DNA of 39,987 nt from JBGPHT01 sp041484525. Lineage in GTDB: Bacteria; Acidobacteriota; Terriglobia; Bryobacterales; Bryobacteraceae. Positions 1 to 6,804 of this stretch are shown here, piece by piece (position 1 is the stretch's first letter; every line of letters begins with the position of its first letter). A program made the position numbers and the translations under genes. The notes below the pieces were generated by a model. That model did not search any database, was not told the DNA's origin, and saw only the letters and a list, made by a program, of their open reading frames with translations. The stretch is from assembly GCA_041484525.1 (NCBI GenBank), contig JBGPHT010000063.1, positions 1 to 39,987 of the forward strand, given 5' to 3'.

Positions 1-263
1 AAGCAGTGGTATACAAAAACCAGCAGGCTGGAAAACAGCTTTGCGAAAAGTTCCATCGGTCGTCGGTCCTCCGAGTCTTGACAACTCGATCTTCGGCTAG
101 ACGACCGGTGGAATCAAAATTTCAAATATGTTTGGCTAGGATTCCATCCGCGAGAGCTGCTGACTAAGGTTTTCAGGAGAGCCGGATGCGGGAAATCTGC
201 ATGTCCGGTTCGACGAGGGGACAGTGAGTCGCGGTTCAGCCGTCTCTCACTGTCCTACTCTAC
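1..263 (+). ncRNA. Group II intron, 3' end (domains V and VI; partial)
   Basis: Domain V lies at 179-211: it opens GAGCCGGATGCGG, closes CATGTCCGGTTC, has a GAAA tetraloop and carries the AGC catalytic triad near its 5' end. Domain VI follows at about 214-263. A perfect 10-bp stem pairs 219-228 with 246-255, G218 can wobble with T256, A257 is bulged, and GAG 215-217 pairs with CTC 258-260. A bulged A seven bases before an AC 3' end is the classical branch point, so the intron should end at C263. Upstream, 52-63 pairs with 101-112 and encloses a smaller hairpin (CGAGT/ACTCG). 109-117 can also pair with 141-149. These are probably domain III/IV elements. The start of the intron and any reverse transcriptase gene are outside the window. 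The reading frames in 1-180 are short and not recognisable as an intron protein end. 264-342 holds nothing I can identify. Confidence 0.88.
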
Positions 264-342
264 CGGCCAATTTGGGTTTCGGCCTTTCAACCACCTCGAC
301 CAGCTTTGGGGCTCTGCTTTAAACTCGACGAATTCCGACGCA

Positions 343-1203
343 CTACACTAGCGCCTGGCGGGCGAAGTCGACGAAGGGTTGCTTGGGATCGTTTTGGCAG
401 GAGTTGTATTGAATGTAGAGTGTCTGTGAATCCGGCAGATACTCATGCCAGTAATACTTTCCGGGGTGGCTGCGAAAAAAAGGAGTCGGAACGTTCAGGA
501 CTTCGGTGAAGGGGATTTTCTTAACACGGGGATCGGCTAGGGCCACGGACAGCGTGAACGGCGCCTCGCCAGGCTTTTCCAGGTTCAAGAGGACGCGCCC
601 ATCGGAGCCAATCATTTCGAAATGCTGCAATACGGCCCGCGGCGTGATGAAGTCCGGAGCCTGGTTGCGCAGCCAAACGTCGTTCTCATGGGAGATGTAA
701 GGCGCGAGATCGAGCAAGAGTTGCTCCGGCTTCATGCCGCCAATCGTCAGAACGTGCGTGCCGAGCGCGGCGGAGTATTCGGGCGCCGCGCCGGTCACGG
801 CCAAGCCATCCGGATACCAGTAAAACGTGAGCGGGAGACGGGAGAAGAAGCCCATGCCGATCGGGGTTTGGACGAGGTTGTGCGCAACGTTGGCACTGGC
901 CACGAGACGCATCAGCCGAAGGACGATTTCTGCATCGGAGAGTGTGGGGATGTCGGCTGCCAGAGACTGCAGGGCTGCATCGAACGAAGCCTTCGGTTAG
1001 AGGTGGGAGAAATCCTTTTGGCCGTGGGTCGAGATGCCGCGACGCGTGTCGATGGTATGTCCGGAAGCTCCAAGTCCGGCGGCCAGGAATTACAGGTCCT
1101 GCCGCCAGTGCTGCTCACGCTCGGCCGGCGGAGACGGGGTTGCGCCAAGCTACACAGCACTCCGGCTGCCAGGAAGAGGCTGCGGCGGAGGGCTGATTTC
1201 ATG
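343..1203 (-). pseudogene. Decayed S41-like (tail-specific protease family) gene, 5' remnant
   Basis: The start at 1203 gives a clean Sec signal peptide (MKSALRRSLFLAAGVLCSLAQ). After about codon 20 the family-like sequence continues in another frame (PAEREQHWRQDL ... FLAAGLGASG ... FDAALQSLAADIPTLSDAEI), so there is a frameshift near 1140. That frame is also interrupted by two TAA codons, at 1090-1092 and 997-999. From about 990 down to 343 it is open and carries the N-terminal region of this protein family (LMRLVASANVAHNL, FYWYPDGLAVTGA, FDFARQAL-like end). The reading then stops just where family members usually enter the catalytic S41 domain (a VVDLRxNxGG-type strand and the Ser/Lys region), which is absent. 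One frameshift, two stops and a missing catalytic half make this a dead gene. The family call is from memory of related proteins and is moderately sure; the damage is directly visible. Confidence 0.7.
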
Positions 1204-1222
1204 GCGTGAGATCTCCTCGAAG

Positions 1223-1295
1223 GCAAAGCGGGGACAGGCAACGAAATTCCGCGCAAAGGCGGCGCGGAAGGTTTCGTAGCCTGTCCCCGGTTTGC
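1223..1295. repeat. Long imperfect inverted repeat (REP/MITE-like or terminator)
   Basis: Three stacked stems are visible: GGGGACAGGC (1230-1239) with GCCTGTCCCC (1279-1288), ACGAAA (1241-1246) with TTTCGT (1272-1277), and TTCCGCGC (1247-1254) with GCGCGGAA (1262-1269). An outer GCAAA/TTTGC pair (1223-1227 with 1291-1295) extends it. The loop is 1255-1261. That is 24 pairs in the core, broken only by an A/A mismatch and a GG bulge. It sits between the stop of the PQQ dehydrogenase gene and the pseudogene, so it could end transcription of the oxidation operon on the minus strand. There is no clear U-tract, and the length and symmetry look more like a dispersed palindromic element. No second copy was found in this window. 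Confidence 0.7.
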
Positions 1296-1299
1296 AAAT

Positions 1300-3000
1300 T
1301 TAGTACAGGGCGAATGAGTAGAGAGTGTCTCCGCCTGCTACTAGAACGTATTGGTGGCCGTCGAGCATGTAGGTCTCCGGAGCGTTGGATACCTGACCCA
1401 GGCGGGAATGCCACAGGATCTTTCCGTTGGTGGCATCGTAGGCTACCAGGTTGCCGCCGGTATCACCTGCGAATACCAGCTTGCTCGCGGTAGTCAGGAT
1501 TCCGTTCATTCCGCCACCGCCCGTCGCGGGATACTTGTGCCTCCAGGCGATCTTACCTGTCTTGTAATCGATCGCTGTCAGGTAACTTCCCATCGACGTG
1601 ACACCTAGCTCTTCCTTGCCGCCGAGACCCATGGCCCCTCGTGGATCGGTCTCGGTGAGGTAGTACATGGCGTAGCTGTCGCTTTGCGGGACATAGAACA
1701 GTCCGGTATCGGGAGAGAAGCTCGGGGGCGGCCAGTTAGTCACGCCGCCATTGTTGGGAGACACAAGGGCTCCGCCGATGTGAAAATCCTTGGCAGGGTC
1801 GCGAACCGGCTGGCCTTTGGCGTTGAGGCCCTTGGCCCAGTTCGCGGTATCCGAGAACTTACTCGTCACGATGTGCTCACCGGTGAGGCGGTCCAGAGTG
1901 AAGTAGTAACCATTGCGGCTGGCGGTAAGTACGAGTTTGCGCGGCTTGCCGTTGATTTCGCCATCCACGATGACCGGTGTTTGCGCGGAATCCCAATCGT
2001 GCGTGTCATGCGGAGAAGTCTGGTAATACCACACCATCTTGCCGGTGTCGACATTGACGGCCACGATCGAGCACGTGAAGAGATTGTCGCCCTCGCCGCG
2101 GGTCTGCGAAGTGTAGGCGGGAGTGGGATTGCCGGTGCCGGTGATGTAGAGGTGCGTTTCGGGATCGTACGCTCCCGGAACCCAGACTTGGGCGCCGCCG
2201 TGCCGGGCTGCGTCCAGATTGGCCCAGGTCTCAAGGCCCGGGTCGCCCTTCTTCATGGGGACGCCGTACCAGATCCACTGGCGCTCGCCGGTTTCGGGAT
2301 CGAACGATTGCAGGAAGCCGGGAGCATCCAGATCGTCGCCGGTGCCGACCAGGATGTGATTGCCCACGACAATGGGAGCCATCGTCGAGAAATACTGCTC
2401 GTTGAAATCGGCGATTTCCTTGTGCCACCGCTCCTTGCCCGTGCGGGCGTCGAGGCATACGAGGTAATCGTCGGGTGTTTCCATGTACAACCAGTTACCC
2501 CACATACCGAGGCCACGGTTGCCGATGTGAGTGCCACCCTTCGTTTTCCAGAAGTAATGCCACAGCTCGCGGCCGTCGCGCGCATCTACGGCCCACGCAT
2601 TGTCCGGGGTGGAGAAGTAAAGGACGCCGTTGACTTCCAGGATGGAGGCGCGGATGTTGGTGCCGCCGCCGAAGCCTCCGGCCGCCGTGTCGGCGGTACC
2701 TTCGCCGCCGATGATAGTGGGCGCGCCACCGCCGCCGAAACGTCCGCCCCGTCCGCCGCCGCCGGCATTACCGGCGCCGCCGGTCATTCGGGCGGTCCAC
2801 GCCAGAGTCAGGTTCTTGACGTTAGATTGAGTGATCTGCGTCAGCTTACTGTAACGCTTGCCTGAGTAATCTCCGGAGTAAGTCGGCCAGTCGTCTGCCA
2901 GCGGTTTGAGCAGGGTCGACGGGTCCAGTCCTTGAGCTGAGGCGACAGCGGGCAACAGACACAAGGAGGCGGTAAGGAGGAGCCGGTTCGTAGTCGTCAT
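1300..3000 (-). CDS. Periplasmic PQQ-dependent dehydrogenase (quinoprotein beta-propeller)
   Basis: This 566-residue protein has a Sec signal peptide (residues 1-23, ending AVASAQG). It then shows the quinoprotein alcohol/glucose dehydrogenase pattern: 'DWPTYSGDYSGKRYSKLTQI' at 38-57, followed by repeated W-motif blades (ALDA/LDARTGKERW, FDPETGERQW, VNVDTGKMVW, IDYKTGKIAW, YDATNGKILW). The segment HDTHDWD at 331-337 matches the position of the catalytic Asp in the family. No adjacent Cys-Cys pair, as in methanol dehydrogenase, and no fused cytochrome domain is seen, so electrons probably go to the cytochrome encoded just upstream. A Gly/Arg-rich insert lies at about 73-113. The start codon ATG overlaps the cytochrome stop (ATGA), which implies translational coupling. 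The substrate cannot be read from the sequence; an alcohol or sugar is likely. Confidence 0.9.
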   Translation of the reverse strand: MTTTNRLLLTASLCLLPAVASAQGLDPSTLLKPLADDWPTYSGDYSGKRYSKLTQITQSNVKNLTLAWTARMTGGAGNAGGGGRGGRFGGGGAPTIIGGEGTADTAAGGFGGGTNIRASILEVNGVLYFSTPDNAWAVDARDGRELWHYFWKTKGGTHIGNRGLGMWGNWLYMETPDDYLVCLDARTGKERWHKEIADFNEQYFSTMAPIVVGNHILVGTGDDLDAPGFLQSFDPETGERQWIWYGVPMKKGDPGLETWANLDAARHGGAQVWVPGAYDPETHLYITGTGNPTPAYTSQTRGEGDNLFTCSIVAVNVDTGKMVWYYQTSPHDTHDWDSAQTPVIVDGEINGKPRKLVLTASRNGYYFTLDRLTGEHIVTSKFSDTANWAKGLNAKGQPVRDPAKDFHIGGALVSPNNGGVTNWPPPSFSPDTGLFYVPQSDSYAMYYLTETDPRGAMGLGGKEELGVTSMGSYLTAIDYKTGKIAWRHKYPATGGGGMNGILTTASKLVFAGDTGGNLVAYDATNGKILWHSRLGQVSNAPETYMLDGHQYVLVAGGDTLYSFALY

Positions 3001-3884
3001 TTCACGGTCACCAGGTAGGCAGTTATGTCGTGGATATCTTTGTCGGAGTAAGTCCGCAGTAGTTCCTTGTGCGGTACGAGCGGATCGTGAATCTCGACTT
3101 TGGGCGTATCGCCGTCGCGGCGGATGGTGCGCGGCGTACCGTCAGCCTCGGTCAAGGTGACGAGGAAGTCGTCGATGCGTGTCAGGCGGCCTTCGACTTT
3201 CTTACCGCCGGCGTAGGTGACGGTGACGGTTGTCGGAGGCACGTTGACAGGCGCGGGCGCGGCGCCGAATCCACCACGGCCGCCGCCGGGCATCAACCAG
3301 GTCTGCTGCAGCGCCTTGGGATCGGCGAACTTCGCTCCGAAGCCTTTCAGATCGCCAGTGACGGAATGGCACGAACCGCACTTCGAGCCAAAGTACGCTT
3401 CGCCGGCCTTGGCATCGCCGACCACTATGCTGGGAGGCCTCTCGCGCGATGCGTCGTAGCCGCCCACACGGAAGCTGTGAATGTAGGCGGCGATGTCGGA
3501 TACTTGAGCGGCGTTCAGATCGATGCGCGGCATTCCCTGATCGGGACGGCCGTTCTGCACCACGGGGGCGATCAATTCGCCGTTCTGGTCGTTCATCACG
3601 AGTTGAGCGCGGATGAGGTTGGGCCCGCCCTCCCCGCCGCGGGCGTCGGAACCGTGGCAGAAACTGCAGTGCACGCTGAAGAGCGCCTTACCGCGATCGA
3701 CGATGGCCTGTTCGGCAGGCGGACGCTGCGGATAGGCGCCGCCGGGTCCGCGACCGCCGCCGCCACCACCACCACGACCTCCCGGCGCGGGGGGCTGCAC
3801 GGGAGTCTGCGCGAGAAGCGGCGCAGCAGCCGCGATCGCGATCAAGAAGATCTTTGCGGGTGTTACCTTACGACGGATCTGCAA
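2997..3884 (-). CDS. Diheme c-type cytochrome, partner of the PQQ dehydrogenase
   Basis: The 295-residue protein begins with a signal peptide (MQIRRKVTPAKIFLIAIAAAAPLLAQ) and has two heme-binding motifs: CSFCH at 73-77 and CGSCH at 169-173. Met118 (GMPR) is a plausible axial ligand of the first heme. Gly/Arg-rich low-complexity stretches occur at about 34-49 and 199-208. The C-terminal part (about 216-295) resembles the segment after the heme in acidobacterial and planctomycete 'PVVQNGRP' cytochromes. The start is TTG (3882-3884), chosen because a GAGGTG Shine-Dalgarno lies about 4 bases upstream and the signal peptide begins there. The stop overlaps the start of the dehydrogenase by 4 bases. 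The likely role is to take electrons from the quinoprotein in the periplasm and pass them to the respiratory chain. Confidence 0.9.
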   Translation of the reverse strand: MQIRRKVTPAKIFLIAIAAAAPLLAQTPVQPPAPGGRGGGGGGGRGPGGAYPQRPPAEQAIVDRGKALFSVHCSFCHGSDARGGEGGPNLIRAQLVMNDQNGELIAPVVQNGRPDQGMPRIDLNAAQVSDIAAYIHSFRVGGYDASRERPPSIVVGDAKAGEAYFGSKCGSCHSVTGDLKGFGAKFADPKALQQTWLMPGGGRGGFGAAPAPVNVPPTTVTVTYAGGKKVEGRLTRIDDFLVTLTEADGTPRTIRRDGDTPKVEIHDPLVPHKELLRTYSDKDIHDITAYLVTVK

Positions 3885-3953
3885 TCTTCACCTCGGGTCA
3901 AGAGTAGGCGCATTCTGATGGACAAAGGTTTCAGGGCGAGGCGGACTTTGCCG

Positions 3954-5051
3954 CTACGCCAAGGCGTCTTTGCAGTACTGCAGGCACTTCTTGAGTTCGG
4001 TGATGCGGTCCGACCCTTCGGGAATGGGGTACTCGAGCTCGATGTTGGCCGGGAAGGGATACTTCTCCTTGGACATGAGCTCCAGCACGTCCTTGATCGG
4101 CGTATCGGCCTGGCCCCAGGGAAGGTTGGCGGGACGGCCTCCGCCTTCGACGGGCTTCTTTCGATCCTTCAGGTGCAGGTTGGAGATGCGGCCGTGGATC
4201 TGCTTGATGTACGGCACGGCGTCGAAGCCGGCGGCGGTGAAATGGCCGACATCGAGATTGACGTAGATGTACTTCGAGAACGACATGATGGTCTCGAAAC
4301 TTTTGGGTGTGGAGAACTCTTCGGGATCGTTGACGTTGTCGTGCCCGTGTCCGGCCCAGATCATCTTGTGCTTGTCGGCGAACGGCGCGGCGCGCTTGGC
4401 GAAGCTGACGGTGGAGCTGGACGAGATTGCTTTCACGTCCAGCGCCTTCGCCATCTGGAATGCATACTCGATGTCGTCGTCGGTAGCGGTTATGCGCTGG
4501 TTGAAGCAGAGAATCCGGAGATCGATACCGGCATCGTCGAATTTTTTCCTGACGGCCTTGAAGGTGGCGGGCGTGGTCGACATGCGCCAGTTCTTCAGAT
4601 CGTCCTGCGCCTTCTTCATGGCTTCCTGCTGCTCAGGAGTCATCTGGAAGCCGCGCCCACCGCGTCCTCCGCGACCTCCGGCAGCGCCAGGTGCGCCACC
4701 ACCGGGGGGAGGTCCACCAGGCGCCGCAGCACCCGCACCGGGGGGAGGTCCACCAGGAGGAGGTCCGCCCGCACCGGGAGGAGGACCGCCGGGCCCGCGG
4801 CCACGTCCGAAGGAGGGCAGCGCGGGCGCGCCCGCCAGCGATTCGCAGTGGTCCGACATCAACTCCACTTCGCCGATCCCGATCGTGACCAATGCGGGGA
4901 TCATCTCAACGGCCGGTGTTCCGCCGCCGAAGCTGTAGGTGATGGCGCCAATCTGAACGCCCTTGAACTTCGAGTTGACCGCCGCGTAAGCTTCCGCCAG
5001 CGGCAAGGCAGCCAATGCCAGCTTTCCGAAATCTCTTCTTGTGTAGACCAT
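3954..5051 (-). CDS. Exported sugar phosphate isomerase/epimerase-like TIM barrel
   Basis: The 365-residue protein has a Tat signal (TRRDFGK at 4-10, then a short hydrophobic stretch). The rest fits the xylose isomerase-like / AP endonuclease 2 TIM-barrel family: strand motifs 'GVQIGAITYSFGG', 'ILCFNQRIT', 'YVNLDVGHFTAAG', 'ISNLHLKDRK' and 'ANIELEYP' supply the usual Glu/Asp/His metal ligands. A very long Gly/Pro/Arg-rich insert at about 82-135, with PPPGAGG- and GGRGGRG-type repeats, separates the second strand from the rest of the barrel. It lies 24 bp downstream of the Gfo/Idh/MocA gene. The pairing of these two families is common in exported sugar-modifying loci, and they probably act on the same substrate. 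3885-3953, before the cytochrome gene, holds only a leader with its Shine-Dalgarno. Confidence 0.85.
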   Translation of the reverse strand: MVYTRRDFGKLALAALPLAEAYAAVNSKFKGVQIGAITYSFGGGTPAVEMIPALVTIGIGEVELMSDHCESLAGAPALPSFGRGRGPGGPPPGAGGPPPGGPPPGAGAAAPGGPPPGGGAPGAAGGRGGRGGRGFQMTPEQQEAMKKAQDDLKNWRMSTTPATFKAVRKKFDDAGIDLRILCFNQRITATDDDIEYAFQMAKALDVKAISSSSTVSFAKRAAPFADKHKMIWAGHGHDNVNDPEEFSTPKSFETIMSFSKYIYVNLDVGHFTAAGFDAVPYIKQIHGRISNLHLKDRKKPVEGGGRPANLPWGQADTPIKDVLELMSKEKYPFPANIELEYPIPEGSDRITELKKCLQYCKDALA

Positions 5052-5075
5052 GGTTCTCCCTCGTTGGCAATCCGA

Positions 5076-6662
5076 CTATAACTTGATGTCCCAGCCTTTG
5101 CGAAACGCCGGCTTGACCCACCGGTTCGCTTCCTTGTTGTTCGTGATCTCCAGCTTCGCGGCGTCCCACAGCAACTTGCCTTCAAAGTGGGTGGCAACCG
5201 CGCCCAGCACCAGCCATTCAGTATATGGCCCCGCCACGCTGAAGTTGGAGCACGCCGGCGATCCTCCTTTGCACGCGCGGACCCAGTCGCGGCAATGCGC
5301 GGAATGGTTGTCGCCCGTGGTGGCGCCGGGCGAGCGCTGCAGGTATGCGTTGGGGAGCTTGTATTCGGCCCATTTGGAGCCGGGGAGCAGGCCGACGCCT
5401 TCGCCGCGGCCGCTGGTTCCCATGCAGCCTTTCGAGCCGACAAAGATGCAGTTGTATCCGGAACCTTGCGGCCCGCCGCCTCGCCCGGCTGTCGGACCCG
5501 CAGCACCTGGCGCGGCGCCGCGTCCGCCGAAACCGCCGCGGCCCGCCGGTCCGACTTGCGGTCCCTGGCCGGGAACTTTGCGCGCGTCTTCGGCCGTCAT
5601 TCCCGGCGGCAGGTAGGCATCGCCCTGGATGCTGTCGCTCCAGTAGACGGTCACCGGCGGCAGATTCCCGCGAGGGCCGAACTCGTACTTCACCGCATTC
5701 TTTTCCGGATAGGTAAAGGGACTGGTCCCTTCCGCCCTGACACGCTCGACACCGATGAGGCTCTCGGGGCTCAACTGCAGGGCCCAGTTCGCGGGGCCCA
5801 GAATGTGCACGCCCCAATCGCCGAACAGGCCGGTGCCGAAATCGTGGAAGCCGCGCCAGTTGAACGGCATGTAGAAGCCGAACTGCGACGGTCCGCCGCG
5901 GCCGGCGCCACCGCCGCCACGCCCGGCCATGCGGGAGGCGGCGAATGTCCGGTAATCGTCATCGCCTTCGGTGTAGGGGCGCGACGCCGCGCCGCCCAGC
6001 CAGAGGTCCCAATCGAGGGTGTCCGGAATGGGCGTGGACGATGGAATCTTTTGCATACCCTGCGGCCAGCCGGGGCCGCCGTGCCAGGCGTGGACCTCCC
6101 TCACTTCGCCGATTTCGCCCGACCAGAAAATCTCGCAGGCAACGCGCGTCGCGTCGTGCGAATATCCCTGGTTACCCATCTGGGTCGCCACTTTGTACTT
6201 CTCCGCAGCCTGCGCCATCAACCGTGCTTCCCATGGAGTGCGCGTGAGCGGCTTCTCGACGTAGACGTGCTTGCCGAGTTGCATGCACCACAGTGCGGCG
6301 GTGGCGTGCATGTGGTCGGGAGTGCCGATCACCACGGCGTCTATCTGCTTGCCCTGCTTGTCGAGCATCTGCCGGAAATCCTTGTACTTCTCGGCCTTGG
6401 GACACCGCTCGAAGCCTTGTGCGCCGCGTTTCCAATCGACATCCGCCAGCGCAACCACGTTCTCGACGCCCGCCTCGGCAGCTCGCAGATCGCCGAACGG
6501 CTGGCCGCCGGCGCCGATGGCCGCGAGATTGAGTTTTTCGTTGGGTGACTTGTAGCCCAGCGATTTGAGCGAGGGTGTGCTGCCGAATCCGCCGGATGGA
6601 ACGGCACCCGCGAGCAGGGTCCCAAAAAAGAAATGCCGCCTGGAAAATCGATTGTCTGACAC
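5076..6662 (-). CDS. Exported Gfo/Idh/MocA family oxidoreductase
   Basis: The 528-residue protein carries a Tat signal (FSRRHFFFG at 6-14). The Rossmann fold starts at 'LAAIGAGGQPFGDLRA' (46-61), followed by 'DAVVIGTPDHMHA' and the family hallmark EKP at 136-138 (VYVEKPLT). The C-terminal beta-sheet domain begins near 'GEIGEVREVHAW' (182-193). Two Gly/Arg-rich inserts are present, at about 247-258 and 364-402, making it longer than typical members (about 350-450). The start is GTG at 6660-6662, set by an AGGGGG Shine-Dalgarno and the Tat signal. It heads a minus-strand gene run with the isomerase, cytochrome and quinoprotein. NAD(P)-dependent oxidation or hydrolysis of a sugar is the likely chemistry; Tat export of a pre-folded, cofactor-loaded enzyme fits. 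Confidence 0.88.
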   Translation of the reverse strand: MSDNRFSRRHFFFGTLLAGAVPSGGFGSTPSLKSLGYKSPNEKLNLAAIGAGGQPFGDLRAAEAGVENVVALADVDWKRGAQGFERCPKAEKYKDFRQMLDKQGKQIDAVVIGTPDHMHATAALWCMQLGKHVYVEKPLTRTPWEARLMAQAAEKYKVATQMGNQGYSHDATRVACEIFWSGEIGEVREVHAWHGGPGWPQGMQKIPSSTPIPDTLDWDLWLGGAASRPYTEGDDDYRTFAASRMAGRGGGGAGRGGPSQFGFYMPFNWRGFHDFGTGLFGDWGVHILGPANWALQLSPESLIGVERVRAEGTSPFTYPEKNAVKYEFGPRGNLPPVTVYWSDSIQGDAYLPPGMTAEDARKVPGQGPQVGPAGRGGFGGRGAAPGAAGPTAGRGGGPQGSGYNCIFVGSKGCMGTSGRGEGVGLLPGSKWAEYKLPNAYLQRSPGATTGDNHSAHCRDWVRACKGGSPACSNFSVAGPYTEWLVLGAVATHFEGKLLWDAAKLEITNNKEANRWVKPAFRKGWDIKL

Positions 6663-6680
6663 GTCGGCCCCCTGACGTGT
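6659..6680 (-). promoter_or_regulatory. Hairpin over the translation start of the Gfo/Idh/MocA gene
   Basis: ACACGTC (6659-6665) and GACGTGT (6674-6680) form a perfect 7-bp inverted repeat with an 8-base loop. Read on the minus strand, the loop holds AGGGGG, the Shine-Dalgarno, and the downstream arm holds the GTG start codon. Folding would hide the start codon while leaving the Shine-Dalgarno exposed. The same palindrome could instead be a protein-binding site just downstream of the promoter. Confidence 0.45.
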
Positions 6681-6682
6681 GA

Positions 6683-6711
6683 ATTCTAATCCAAGGGCGG
6701 AATGTTAACAA
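6683..6711 (-). promoter_or_regulatory. Sigma-70-like promoter for the 6662-1300 operon
   Basis: On the minus strand there is a -35 hexamer TTGTTA (6711-6706), a spacer of exactly 17 bases and a -10 hexamer TAGAAT (6688-6683). The predicted transcript starts near 6676, giving a leader of about 14 bases that contains the Shine-Dalgarno and most of the hairpin at 6659-6680. No comparable promoter was seen between the four downstream genes except possibly in 3885-3953. Confidence 0.5.
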
Positions 6712-6804
6712 GGTTCGTACCGTAGAAAGCAACGTAGGAAACGTATCCTGGCGGTCTTCTACGCCGACAGCTTTACACTTCTCGCATACAATGAATTCGT
6801 TTCT

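Noticed and set aside
264..342. tRNA or other RNA after the intron
   Set aside because: No cloverleaf or conserved tRNA loop sequences could be formed.
4690..4800. Short GC-rich repeats resembling a CRISPR or minisatellite
   Set aside because: They are the in-frame PPPGAGG/GGRGG codons of the isomerase insert, with no spacers and no regular unit.
3069..5081. 670-codon open frame on +
   Set aside because: Antisense to the cytochrome and isomerase genes; its low-complexity parts mirror their Gly/Arg-rich inserts.
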